This document shows positions 41,666-50,937 of a stretch of 64,000 bases of DNA, piece after piece. The notes below the pieces were generated by a model. The model worked only from the letters and a program-made list of their open reading frames with translations. It searched no databases and was not told the origin of the DNA. The stretch is from SCGC-AG-212-J23 sp035649175 (GTDB taxonomy: Bacteria > Pseudomonadota > Gammaproteobacteria > Burkholderiales > SG8-39). The stretch's first letter is position 1. Every line of letters begins with the position of its first letter. The DNA lies in contig DASRKB010000084.1 in the NCBI GenBank assembly GCA_035649175.1, positions 1 through 64,000 on the forward strand, read 5' to 3'. The position numbers and the translations under genes were made by a program.

Positions 41666-42976
41666 TCAAAGAACGTAGCGCGCGAGATCCTCGTTCCTAG
41701 CGAGCTCGCCGAGGCGCGCGTCCACGTAGGCCGCGTCGATGGTCACGCTGCCCGGGCCGCGCTTGCCGGCGTCGAACGAGATCTCTTCCAGGAGCTTCTC
41801 CAGTACGGTTGAGAGCCGCCGCGCGCCGATGTTCTCGGTACGCTCGTTGACCTGAAAGGCGATCTCGGCGATGCGGCGGATCGCCTCGGGCTTGAAGTCA
41901 ACGTTCAGGCCCTCGGTAGTAAGGAGCGCCTCGTACTGCTTTACCTGGCTCGCGTCCGTGGCGACGAGGATGCGCTCGAAGTCTTCCACGGACAGCGAGT
42001 CGAGCTCGACGCGGATCGGAAAGCGCCCCTGCAGCTCCGGGATCAGGTCGGAAGGCTTGGCGAGGTGAAAGGCCCCCGAGGCGATGAAAAGGACGTGGTC
42101 GGTCTTCACCATGCCGTAGCGGGTGGACACGGTCGTCCCCTCCACAAGGGGCAGGAGGTCGCGCTGCACTCCCTGGCGCGAGACGTCGGCGCCCGCGACC
42201 TCGGAGCGGCTGGTTATCTTGTCGATCTCGTCCAGGAACACGATGCCGTTCTGTTCCGCGTTCGCCACCGCGCGCGCCTTCAGCTCCTCGTCGTTCACCA
42301 GGCGCGCTGCCTCCTCGTCGGTCAGGAGCTGCGCCGCCTCTCGAATCTTCAGGCGGCGCAGGCGGCGCCGCCCCCCGCCGCCGATGTTGGAGAGCATGCC
42401 CTGGATCTGCGAGGTGAGCTCCTCCATGCCGGGGGGCGCGAGGATCTCCAGGGGCGCAGCGGCCACGGCGACCTCGATGTCGATCTCCTTTTCGTCAAGC
42501 GCGCCCTCGCGTAGCTTCTTGCGAAAGTTCTGCCGCGTCGCGCTCTCGGCGTCCGCCGTCCTGGAGCCGACCAGCACGTCGAGGATGCGGTCCTCGGCGG
42601 CGTCCTGCGCGCGCGTGCGAACGAGGCGCATCGCCTGCTCGCGCGTCTGCTTGATGCTGATCTCGACGAGGTCGCGCACGATGCTGTCGACGTCGCGGCC
42701 GACATAGCCGACCTCGGTGAACTTGGTGGCCTCGACCTTGATGAAAGGCGCGTCGGCGAGCCGCGCCAGGCGCCGCGCGATCTCGGTCTTGCCCACGCCG
42801 GTGGGGCCGATCATCAGGATGTTCTTCGGTGTGATCTCCTGGCGCAGCGGCTCGGCGACCTGCAGGCGACGCCAGCGATTCCTGAGCGCGATGGCCACGG
42901 CGCGCTTCGCTCTCCCCTGCCCGACGATGAATTTGTCGAGCTCGTGGACGATCTCCTGCGGCGTCATCCCACTCAT
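41666..42976 (-). CDS. hslU: ATP-dependent protease ATPase subunit HslU
   Basis: AAA+ unfoldase of the HslUV (ClpYQ) protease. 436 residues: Walker A GPTGVGKTEIARRLA near 53-67, the pore-loop VGYVGRDVD near 89, Walker B GIVFLDEIDKI near 245 and sensor/C-terminal LSTVLEKLLEEISFDA near 390, ending DLARYVL, the tail that docks into HslV. ATGA overlap with hslV. Confidence 0.97.
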   Translation of the reverse strand: MSGMTPQEIVHELDKFIVGQGRAKRAVAIALRNRWRRLQVAEPLRQEITPKNILMIGPTGVGKTEIARRLARLADAPFIKVEATKFTEVGYVGRDVDSIVRDLVEISIKQTREQAMRLVRTRAQDAAEDRILDVLVGSRTADAESATRQNFRKKLREGALDEKEIDIEVAVAAAPLEILAPPGMEELTSQIQGMLSNIGGGGRRRLRRLKIREAAQLLTDEEAARLVNDEELKARAVANAEQNGIVFLDEIDKITSRSEVAGADVSRQGVQRDLLPLVEGTTVSTRYGMVKTDHVLFIASGAFHLAKPSDLIPELQGRFPIRVELDSLSVEDFERILVATDASQVKQYEALLTTEGLNVDFKPEAIRRIAEIAFQVNERTENIGARRLSTVLEKLLEEISFDAGKRGPGSVTIDAAYVDARLGELARNEDLARYVL

Positions 42977-43509
42977 TCGAGGACTTCGATGGAGCGCTGC
43001 TGGTTCGTGTAGATGCAGATGTCGCCGGCGATGGCGAGCGCCTTGTCGACGATGTCCCTGGGGCCCAGGCTGGTGTTCTCCAGCAGCGCCCGCGCCGCCG
43101 CCTGCGCGAAGGCGCCGCCGGAGCCGATGGCGACGATGCCGAGCTCCGGCTCCACCACGTCCCCCATTCCCGTGATGATGAGCGAGCGCTCGCGGTCCGC
43201 CACCGCGAGCATCGCCTCCAGGCGCCGCAGGATGCGATCGGTGCGCCAGTCCTTGGCGAGCTCGACCGCCGAGCGCATCAGGTTGCCCTGGTGCTTGTCG
43301 AGCTTCGCCTCGAAACGCTCGAAGAGGGTGAAGGCGTCCGCGGTGCCGCCGGCGAAGCCCGCGAGAATGCGGTCCTGGTAGAGGCGCCGGACCTTCTTAG
43401 CGCCACCTTTCAGGACCACCTGGCCGAGCGTCACCTGCCCGTCGCCGCCGAGGGCGACCGAGGCACCGCGGCGCACAGAAAGAATGGTAGTGCCGTGCAG
43501 TTGTTCCAT
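42973..43509 (-). CDS. hslV: ATP-dependent protease peptidase subunit HslV
   Basis: 178 residues including a short propeptide (MEQLHG) removed to expose the catalytic Thr7 (TTILSVRRG). GDGQVTLG near 25-32, KVRRLYQDRILAGFAGGTADAF near 42 and the ending DICIYTNQ match the family. The longer open frame upstream runs into the spacer and is not needed. A heat-shock promoter is not evident in the 35-base spacer to the CobW gene. Confidence 0.97.
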   Translation of the reverse strand: MEQLHGTTILSVRRGASVALGGDGQVTLGQVVLKGGAKKVRRLYQDRILAGFAGGTADAFTLFERFEAKLDKHQGNLMRSAVELAKDWRTDRILRRLEAMLAVADRERSLIITGMGDVVEPELGIVAIGSGGAFAQAAARALLENTSLGPRDIVDKALAIAGDICIYTNQQRSIEVLE

Positions 43510-43544
43510 GAGATTACCCGCGCATAAGCAAGGACGAGACCCGC

Positions 43545-44525
<981 letters not shown>

Positions 44526-44555
44526 GAGGGCTCCTTGCAGGAGCGGGATTCTAAT

Positions 44556-44749
44556 CTAGTGCCGGTGCGCGCTGCCGTGCGTCATCGAATAATGCTCGCG
44601 AAGCAGGTCGCGGCCGAAGTCCCCGGTGAAGTCGCGCCACACTGTGTGAATGTGGTTGCCGCGGCGACAGCGGAAGGATGAGCCTTATCCTGCGCAAACA
44701 CCGCGAAAGCGCAAGCGAACAGCAGAAGCCAGACTAGCGCGCGGCTCAC
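44556..44749 (-). pseudogene. Small secreted protein, apparently frameshifted, between rlmI and the CobW gene
   Basis: A GTG at 44749 overlaps the rlmI stop (GTGA) and begins a convincing signal peptide (MSRALVWLLLFACAFAVFAQ) that in frame ends after 55 codons at 44582. From about 44660 a different frame (shifted by one base) reads NHIHTVWRDFTGDFGRDLL, continues with REHYSMTHGSAHRH and stops at 44556. The second half looks like real protein and the first frame loses sense at the same point, so one base seems to be missing or a frameshift is used. A fused product would be about 61-64 residues, periplasmic, His-rich at the end. I do not recognise the family. Confidence 0.45.
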
Positions 44750-45963
44750 GATGCCTTCAACACCAGAAGCCCCTTGAGATATTCCCCTTCCGGAAACTCG
44801 AGCGCCACGGGGTGGTCCGCGGCCGCTCCGAAACGCTCGACGATCTTTGCCTCCGCGCCAGCGTCCACGGCGGCGCCGGCGACAATGGACTGGAAAAGCG
44901 CTGCATCCACGCCGCCCGAGCAAGAGAAAGTCGCAAGCAGGCCACCGGGGGCGAGCAGCTTGAAGGCGAGCAGGTTGATATCCTTGTAGGCGCGCGCGGC
45001 ATTCTTCGCCTGAGCCGCGCTGGGCGCGAACTTCGGCGGGTCGAGCACGATTAGATCGAAACTCCTGCCGCGGTCGCGCAGCGCCCGGAGCTGCGCGAAG
45101 ACGTCCGCCTGCACGAACTCGACACGGGAGCCGTCCAATGGGTTCGCCGCGAGGTTTTCTCGTGCGATCTGGACCGCGTCGGCGGAGGACTCGATCGCGC
45201 AGATGCGCTTCGCCCCACCGGCGAGCGCGGCGATCGAGAACCCGCCGGTATACGCGAACCCGTCGAGCACCTCGCGCCCGGCGGCGAGCGCGCGAACGCG
45301 CTGCCGGTTCTCGCGCTGGTCGAGGAAGAACCCGGTCTTCTGCCCCTGCTCCACGTCGACGCGGAAGTTAAGCCCGTACTCGATGATCGGGCAGCGCGCG
45401 GCGCTCCGGTTTCCTCTGGCAAATCCAATCTTTGGTTGCAAACCCTCCAGCTTCCTCACCTCGGCGTCGGAGCGCTCGTAGACCGCCTCGCAGCCGGTCA
45501 GCTCGACCAGCAGGTCGAGGATCGCGTCGCGCCAGCGCTCGGCGCCCGCGGAGAGGAATTGCGCCACCAGCACGTCGGCATAGCGGTCCACCACCAGCCC
45601 CGGCAGGGCGTCGGACTCGCCGTGGACGAGCCGCAGGGCATTGGTGTGCCTTGCGATGGCGAGCGGCTCCCGCAGCCGGAGTGCGGTCTCGAGCCGGCGG
45701 CGGAAGAATCCGGCATCGATCGCTGCGTCCTCGAAGCTCCAGACCCGGGCGCGGATCTGCGAGGCCGGGCTGAACGCGGCAAGCGCGAGCGCGTTGCCCC
45801 CCGCGTCCACGATGCGCGTGGTGTCACCGAGCCCGGGATCGCCCCGCACCTCGGCCACGGCGCCGGAAAAGACCCATGGATGCCGGCGCTTCAGCGAGCG
45901 CTCGCGGCCGCGCTTCAGGATGATCGCCGGCTCAGCGCTTCTTCGCGCGCGGGTGGGCGGCAT
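44746..45963 (-). CDS. rlmI: 23S rRNA (cytosine(1962)-C(5))-methyltransferase RlmI family
   Basis: 405 residues: N-terminal PUA domain (LKRGRERSLKRRHPWVFSGAV), RlmI-like insert and a Rossmann methyltransferase domain with VLDGFAYTGGFSIAALAGGA near 230 and the catalytic segment LIVLDPPKFAPS near 300. SCSGG near 355 carries the catalytic-type Cys. The nearest ATG (45963) lies 32 bases inside xerC; the conserved N terminus starts about 13 residues later. Leftward series dapF-DUF484-xerC-rlmI. Confidence 0.88.
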   Translation of the reverse strand: MPPTRARRSAEPAIILKRGRERSLKRRHPWVFSGAVAEVRGDPGLGDTTRIVDAGGNALALAAFSPASQIRARVWSFEDAAIDAGFFRRRLETALRLREPLAIARHTNALRLVHGESDALPGLVVDRYADVLVAQFLSAGAERWRDAILDLLVELTGCEAVYERSDAEVRKLEGLQPKIGFARGNRSAARCPIIEYGLNFRVDVEQGQKTGFFLDQRENRQRVRALAAGREVLDGFAYTGGFSIAALAGGAKRICAIESSADAVQIARENLAANPLDGSRVEFVQADVFAQLRALRDRGRSFDLIVLDPPKFAPSAAQAKNAARAYKDINLLAFKLLAPGGLLATFSCSGGVDAALFQSIVAGAAVDAGAEAKIVERFGAAADHPVALEFPEGEYLKGLLVLKAS

Positions 45964-46840
45964 CGTAGACCTTGGCGAGCGCCTGAAAATCGAGATGGGT
46001 GTAGATCTGCGTCGTCGAGATGCTGGCATGGCCGAGCATCTCCTGCACCGCGCGCAGATCCTGAGACGACTGCAGGACATGCGAGGCGAACGAGTGGCGC
46101 AGCATATGCGGATGCACGCGCTGGCCAAGGCCACGCCGGCGCGCCCATGCCCCGAGCCGCGCGCCGACCACGGACGGCGAAATGCGCCGGCCTCGCGCGC
46201 CGACGAAGAGCGCTTTCTCCCCCTCGGTGGCCACCTGCTGCCTTGTCGAGATCCACACCTTGAGGGCTTGGCGCGCCTTCGCGCCCACCGGCACCGTCCG
46301 CGACTTCGAACCCTTGCCGGTGACCGTCACCTCGCCCTGCCGCAAATCGAGGCGGCCGTCGTCGACATCGAGCGCCACCAGCTCTGCCAGGCGCAGGCCG
46401 GAGGAGTAGAGGAGCTCGAACATGGCGCGGTCCTGCACGGCAAGGGGCGAGGCGTCCCCGCCGGCGTCCTCGAGAAGCTTCTGCGCCGCCTCGACCGACA
46501 TTGCCTTGGGCAGCGTGCGGGACGCTTTGGGCGCACGCACGCCGAGCGCCGGGTTGGTGCGCCAGCCGCGATGCCTCGCGAGCCAGGCGAAGCAGCCCCT
46601 CCACGCCGAGAGCGTCAAGGCGAGCGTTCGGGGCGCGAAACCCCTGGCGTGCAGCATGGAGAGGAAGCGGCGCACATCGGCGGCTTCGATGGCCGAGAAG
46701 TCCTTCTCCCGGGCAAGCGAAAGCAGCAGCGCCAGCGCGTGGCGGTAGTTCTCCAGCGTCGCTGCCGCCAACCGCCTCTGGTGCTCGAGCGCCTCGATAT
46801 ACTCGCGGACTAGAGCCGCGCCGTCACGCCGGCCGCGCAT
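45932..46840 (-). CDS. xerC: Site-specific tyrosine recombinase XerC
   Basis: Resolves chromosome dimers at dif together with XerD. 302 residues: N-terminal SAM-like core-binding domain (about 8-100) and catalytic domain with Arg in SGLRLAELVALD near 155, HPHMLRHSFASHVL (HxxR) near 245, and the nucleophile in HASISTTQIYTHLDF near 275-289. The association dapF-DUF484-xerC is conserved in proteobacteria and separates it from phage integrases. Confidence 0.92.
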   Translation of the reverse strand: MRGRRDGAALVREYIEALEHQRRLAAATLENYRHALALLLSLAREKDFSAIEAADVRRFLSMLHARGFAPRTLALTLSAWRGCFAWLARHRGWRTNPALGVRAPKASRTLPKAMSVEAAQKLLEDAGGDASPLAVQDRAMFELLYSSGLRLAELVALDVDDGRLDLRQGEVTVTGKGSKSRTVPVGAKARQALKVWISTRQQVATEGEKALFVGARGRRISPSVVGARLGAWARRRGLGQRVHPHMLRHSFASHVLQSSQDLRAVQEMLGHASISTTQIYTHLDFQALAKVYDAAHPRAKKR

Positions 46841-47454
46841 AGCTCGCCGATGCGTCGCAGATACAGCGTGCCCATCTCCGCGTAGAAGCGCCGGGCATCC
46901 TCGCTACCCAGCACGAGCAGCCCGAACACCGCGGTCTGGCCGAGCGGCACGAGGGCAAGCGAGCGTACGTGCGCCGCCGACTCGCCGAACCACGCCTTGA
47001 AAACGCTTCCCTCCGCCGGGCCGCACTCGGGCGCGGCCATGGCTGCGGCGAGGCGGCGCTCCGACTCGCCGACCGGCGCGGCCTCGGCGAAGTCCGCCGG
47101 AACGCTCTTGCCCCACACGCGCAGCGCCACGTGCGGCACGGCGAAGTCCTCGCAAAGGTGAAAGTAGATCGACTGCCCGAGCGACGGGAAGTCCCGCGCT
47201 CCGGCGATGGCGACCGCAAGGCGATGGACCTTCTCGCTGATCGCGTCGTTCTCCTCGCCGAACTGGATCAGCTCGCCGAGCTTGCCTTCGAGCGCGCGCG
47301 CCTTCTCGCGCAACGCGACCGTCTGCCGCTCGGCGAGGGGGATGGCGCGGCCGCCATAGGGATGCGGGATGTTGATCTTCTCGAGGAGCTCCGGGTGCTG
47401 CTCGAAGAACCGCGGGTGCATCCGCAGATAGGTCGCGACGTCCTCTGGGCTCAT
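46810..47454 (-). CDS. DUF484 family protein
   Basis: 214 residues, GAF-like. The N terminus VATYLRMHPRFFEQHPELLEKI and IPHPYGGRAIPLAERQTVALR (core PYGGRAISL-type block) are diagnostic of DUF484, followed by a coiled-coil stretch and a GAF-type domain (about 90-205; SLALVPLG, FGLLVLGSED). Always found between dapF and xerC; no function established. Overlaps xerC by 31 bases. Confidence 0.9.
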   Translation of the reverse strand: MSPEDVATYLRMHPRFFEQHPELLEKINIPHPYGGRAIPLAERQTVALREKARALEGKLGELIQFGEENDAISEKVHRLAVAIAGARDFPSLGQSIYFHLCEDFAVPHVALRVWGKSVPADFAEAAPVGESERRLAAAMAAPECGPAEGSVFKAWFGESAAHVRSLALVPLGQTAVFGLLVLGSEDARRFYAEMGTLYLRRIGELCAAGVTARL

Positions 47455-47470
47455 GTTGTTGTCCTTTTTG

Positions 47471-48265
47471 TCAAAGCTCCATCGTTCCTTCGAACACGGC
47501 GCGCGCCGGCCCTTTCATCCACACGGCATTGTCGCCGCCCGCCCAAGAGATGGTCAACGCTCCGCCGCGCGTGTCCACGTGCACCGGCGACTGGAGTAGG
47601 CCCCGCGCGATGCCGGAAACCACCGCCGCGCAGGCACCGGTGCCGCAGGCGAGCGTCTCGCCAGCGCCGCGCTCCCAGACGCGCAGCGCGATGCGATGGC
47701 GGTCGATCACCTGGACGTAGCCCGCGTTCACGCCCTGCGGGAACCGTGCATGGCGCTCGATGCGCGGCCCCTGGGTCGTCACCGGTGCGGCGGCGACGTC
47801 CGCGACCACCTGCACGGCGTGCGGGTTGCCCATCGACACCAGCGCAAGGCCGATCTTTTCTCCCTCCACCTCGAGCAGCTCCTCCCCGGAAAGAACCGGC
47901 TTGCCCATATCCACCGCGACTTCGCCGTCATCCTCCAGCCGGGGCAGGATGGTGCCGCCGAGCGTCTCCACCCGGATCTCGCGCTTCGCCGTCAGCCCGC
48001 GGGCGTGGACGAACTTCACGAAGCAGCGCGCGCCGTTGCCGCACTGCTCGACCTCGCCGCCGTCGGCGTTGAAGATGCGGTAGCGGAAGTCTGCGTCGCG
48101 CCCGCGCGGGCGCTCGACCACCAGCAGCTGGTCGCACCCCACGCCGAGATGGCGGTCTGCAACCCGCCGAATCTGCGCTGCCGAGAGGGAGAATTCCTTC
48201 GCGGTCGCATCGATGACCACGAAGTCGTTTCCAGCGCCTTCCATCTTGGTGAAGGCGACCTTCAT
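47471..48265 (-). CDS. dapF: Diaminopimelate epimerase
   Basis: PLP-independent racemase giving meso-DAP for lysine and peptidoglycan. 264 residues: KMEGAGNDFVVID (7-19), the first catalytic Cys in VEQCGNGARCFVKF near 74 and the second in ETLACGTGACAA near 212. ATG 48265 overlaps the upstream oxidoreductase stop by 4 bases. Confidence 0.96.
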   Translation of the reverse strand: MKVAFTKMEGAGNDFVVIDATAKEFSLSAAQIRRVADRHLGVGCDQLLVVERPRGRDADFRYRIFNADGGEVEQCGNGARCFVKFVHARGLTAKREIRVETLGGTILPRLEDDGEVAVDMGKPVLSGEELLEVEGEKIGLALVSMGNPHAVQVVADVAAAPVTTQGPRIERHARFPQGVNAGYVQVIDRHRIALRVWERGAGETLACGTGACAAVVSGIARGLLQSPVHVDTRGGALTISWAGGDNAVWMKGPARAVFEGTMEL

Positions 48266-49188
48266 GCGAAGCGCTTCAGCCGCTCCCGTACCAGACGCCC
48301 GACGTCGAGCGCGAGCTCGAGAATCTTGCGTCCCTGCACGCCGCCGACTTCCACCGGCGTGCTCTTCGTAATCGAGGAGACAAAGGCCTTCGCCTGAGCG
48401 GCGAGCGCATCTCCGCCTTCGTAGCGCTCCTCGGTCTGCTCGAAGCCGCCGCCCGCCCGGCGCACGTAGCGCAGACTGCCTTTCTGCAAATCTGCGGAGA
48501 CGTAGAGGTCGCTCTGAAACACGCGCAGCTTGCGCACCGGCGCCTGGCTCACACGGCTCGCCGACAGGTTGGCGACGCAGCCGTTGGCGAACTCGATGCG
48601 CGCATTGGCGATGTCGATGTCGTCGGTGAGCACGCGGAAGCCGCACGCGCTGACGTCGAGCACGTCTGCCCGGGCGAGGGCCGCGGCGAGGTCGAGGTCG
48701 TGGATCATGAGGTCGAGCACCACGTCGACCTCCGCGCCGCGCTGCTTGAAGCCCGCAAGGCGCTCGGCCTCGAGGAACACTGGCCGGTCCATGCGCTCGG
48801 CGAGGGCGCGGAACGCACGGCTGTAGCGCTCGACGTGCCCAACCTGCAGAACGCGGGCCTTCCGCTCGGCGAGCCCGATCAGCGCGTCGGCTTCCTCGAT
48901 GCTCGTGGCGATCGGCTTCTCGATCAACACGTGCAAGCCGTGCTCGAGGCATGCGGACGCCACCTCGTAGTGGCGGTCTGTCGGGACCGCGATCACGGCC
49001 GCGTCAGCTTTCCCGTGGAGAATCTGCTTGAAATCCGAGAAAGCGGCGCAGCCATGCCTGCGCGCGAGCTCCGAGGCGCGCAGCCGGTTCGCATCCACCA
49101 CGCCCGCAAGCTCGACGCCCGGGAGCGCAGCGAGCTTGTCCGCGTGATAGCGCCCCATGTGGCCGGCGCCGATGACGACCGCCCTCAA
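48262..49188 (-). CDS. Gfo/Idh/MocA family NAD(P)-dependent oxidoreductase
   Basis: 308 residues. N-terminal Rossmann domain with VVIGAGHMGRYHADKL (about 5-20), then HVLIEKPIATSIEEADAL near 92-109 (the EKP lysine motif of the family) and a C-terminal dimerisation domain with DLMIHDLDLAAAL near 167. The sugar substrate is not predictable. A TTG at 49188 overlapping the acyltransferase stop (TATTGA) fits the conserved start; an earlier start would lie inside that gene. It sits between lipid A acyltransferase genes and dapF. Confidence 0.82.
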   Translation of the reverse strand: MRAVVIGAGHMGRYHADKLAALPGVELAGVVDANRLRASELARRHGCAAFSDFKQILHGKADAAVIAVPTDRHYEVASACLEHGLHVLIEKPIATSIEEADALIGLAERKARVLQVGHVERYSRAFRALAERMDRPVFLEAERLAGFKQRGAEVDVVLDLMIHDLDLAAALARADVLDVSACGFRVLTDDIDIANARIEFANGCVANLSASRVSQAPVRKLRVFQSDLYVSADLQKGSLRYVRRAGGGFEQTEERYEGGDALAAQAKAFVSSITKSTPVEVGGVQGRKILELALDVGRLVRERLKRFA

Positions 49189-50048
49189 TAGAACCTCGGC
49201 TCTCCTTCCGGGCGCGTCTTGAACCGCTTGTGCATCCAAAGGTACTGCTCCGGCATCTCGAGCACGCGCTCCTCGATGAAGGCTAGCATGCGCCGCGCGT
49301 CGCCCGCGTCGTCGCCGCTCGGAAAGCCCTGCCAGGCGGGATAAAGCCGCGCGATATAGCCGCCGCCGCCGGGCAGCATGCGGGTGACGCAGGGCACGAC
49401 CGCCGCGCCGGCAAGGCGCGCGAGGTCCGAGAGGCCCGTCACGGTGGCCGCGGGCACGCCGAAGAAGGGTACGAACACCGCGCTCGAGCGGCCGAGGTCC
49501 ATGTCCGGCAGGTAGTAGAACGGCGCGCCCGAACGGATCGCGCGCACCACTTTCCTCAGGCTGTCCTGGCGCGCGAAGAGCTCGCCGCCAAAACGTCGGC
49601 GCTTCTCATAGAGAAGCCGGTCGAGTGCCGGGTCCTTCTGGTGCGAGTACATGGAGGCCATGCTGCGGTCCAGCGCGAGGCGCGTGCCACCGTGCTCGGT
49701 TCCGGCGAAATGCGGCGCGAGCACGATCACCGGCCGGCCAGCGAGCGCCTCGAGGTGCTCCTCGCCCTCGATGCGGATCAGCCTGCGCAGCCGCGCCTCG
49801 CTCGACCACCAGAGGATCGCGCGCTCCACGAAACTGCGGCAGAAAGCTCGAAAGCTCGCGCGCGCCAGCCGCTCGCGCGCCGCCGGCGACATGTCCGGAA
49901 AGCATTTCTCCAGGTTGACGCGCGTCACCCGGCGCCGCTCGGGAATCAGCCAGTAGAGCCCCACGCCCAAGGCGTTGCCGATTACCGCGATGGCGGGAAG
50001 CGGCAGCAAGCGCACAAGCCACATGAGGGCGAAGACGATCCTTGTCAC
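49185..50048 (-). CDS. Lipid A biosynthesis acyltransferase (LpxL/HtrB family)
   Basis: 287 residues: N-terminal membrane helix (FALMWLVRLLPLPAIAVIGN), then VNLEKCFPDMS near 48 and the catalytic HxxxxE motif as APHFAGTEHGG near 120, with DMDLGRSSAVFVPFFG near 180. Adds a secondary acyl chain to Kdo-lipid A at the inner membrane. GTG 50048 overlaps the stop of the second acyltransferase (GTGA). Which of the two is LpxL- or LpxM-like is not clear. Confidence 0.9.
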   Translation of the reverse strand: MTRIVFALMWLVRLLPLPAIAVIGNALGVGLYWLIPERRRVTRVNLEKCFPDMSPAARERLARASFRAFCRSFVERAILWWSSEARLRRLIRIEGEEHLEALAGRPVIVLAPHFAGTEHGGTRLALDRSMASMYSHQKDPALDRLLYEKRRRFGGELFARQDSLRKVVRAIRSGAPFYYLPDMDLGRSSAVFVPFFGVPAATVTGLSDLARLAGAAVVPCVTRMLPGGGGYIARLYPAWQGFPSGDDAGDARRMLAFIEERVLEMPEQYLWMHKRFKTRPEGEPRFY

Positions 50049-50893
50049 GGCGGCGGCCTGGCGCCCTTGGGCACCTTGTAGCGGTTGTAGCCCCACAGAT
50101 ACTGACCCGGGCATTCGCGCACCAGGTCCTCCAGACCGCGGTTCACCCGACGCGTCGCCGTCTCTCCGGGAAGCGGCGCGGGCAGTGGCCGCAGCACGAG
50201 CTCGTATCCCTCGCCTCGAGGCAGCCGCCTTGCGTAGGCGAGCAGGCAGAGCACTTGACCGCGCGCCGCGAGGCGAGCGGCGAGGGTCATGGTGTAGGCC
50301 TTGCGCCCGAAAAAGTCCGCCCATTCGCCTTCGCCCTCCCCAGGTACCTGGTCGGGAAGGAAGCCCGCGGCCTCGCCGCGCTTGAGCGCGGCAAGCAGGT
50401 CGCGCACCCCCGAGACGTCCGCGGGAGCGAGGCGCAGGCCGGGGCGCGCGCGCCCCTCGAGCATCAGCGGCTCAAGCCACCCAATTTTCGGCGGCCGGTA
50501 GAGCACGGTGATCGGCATGCGCTCGGCGGCGTACTGCGCTGCGACCTCGAAGCAGCCCATGTGCGGCGTGAGAAACACCACCGCCTTTCCGGCCGAGCGG
50601 GCCTCGAGCGCGGCCTCCAGCCCCTCCACGCGCTTCACGAGCGACGCCACGCGCTCGCGCGGGCGGAACCAGACCGCGGGCAGCTCGGCGAGCATCCGGC
50701 CGGCGGCGGCGATCGCCTCGCGCCGCACGCGCGGCTCGACGTATCCTGCCTGGAGAAGGTTCGCGTGCAGATGCCTGCGGTAGGTGGGAGACATCCCGTA
50801 GATCGCCCAGCCGAGCACGGTTCCGAATCGATGCGCGGCCGCGAGCGGCAATCGAGCGGCGAGCCGTAGCAGCAGCCTGGGGAAGCGGTACAA
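50045..50893 (-). CDS. Lipid A biosynthesis acyltransferase (LpxL/LpxM family)
   Basis: About 282 residues with the same fold as its neighbour: membrane-proximal N terminus (YRFPRLLLRLAARLPLAAAH), HLHANLLQAGY near 42, catalytic TPHMGCFEVAAQY near 110 (HxxxxE), and PDQVPGEGEGEW near 183. TTG at 50893, preceded by AAGGA, is chosen; TTG 50938 would be longer and touch the metK start. First gene of a leftward series running to the CobW gene. Confidence 0.88.
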   Translation of the reverse strand: MYRFPRLLLRLAARLPLAAAHRFGTVLGWAIYGMSPTYRRHLHANLLQAGYVEPRVRREAIAAAGRMLAELPAVWFRPRERVASLVKRVEGLEAALEARSAGKAVVFLTPHMGCFEVAAQYAAERMPITVLYRPPKIGWLEPLMLEGRARPGLRLAPADVSGVRDLLAALKRGEAAGFLPDQVPGEGEGEWADFFGRKAYTMTLAARLAARGQVLCLLAYARRLPRGEGYELVLRPLPAPLPGETATRRVNRGLEDLVRECPGQYLWGYNRYKVPKGARPPP

Positions 50894-50937
50894 GATTTGG
50901 TATCCTTGCGGCCTTCCTCTAGAAGACACGCATGCCA

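Noticed and set aside
50894..50937. SAM riboswitch before metK
   Set aside because: The spacer is only 38-44 bases and shows none of the conserved SAM riboswitch elements.
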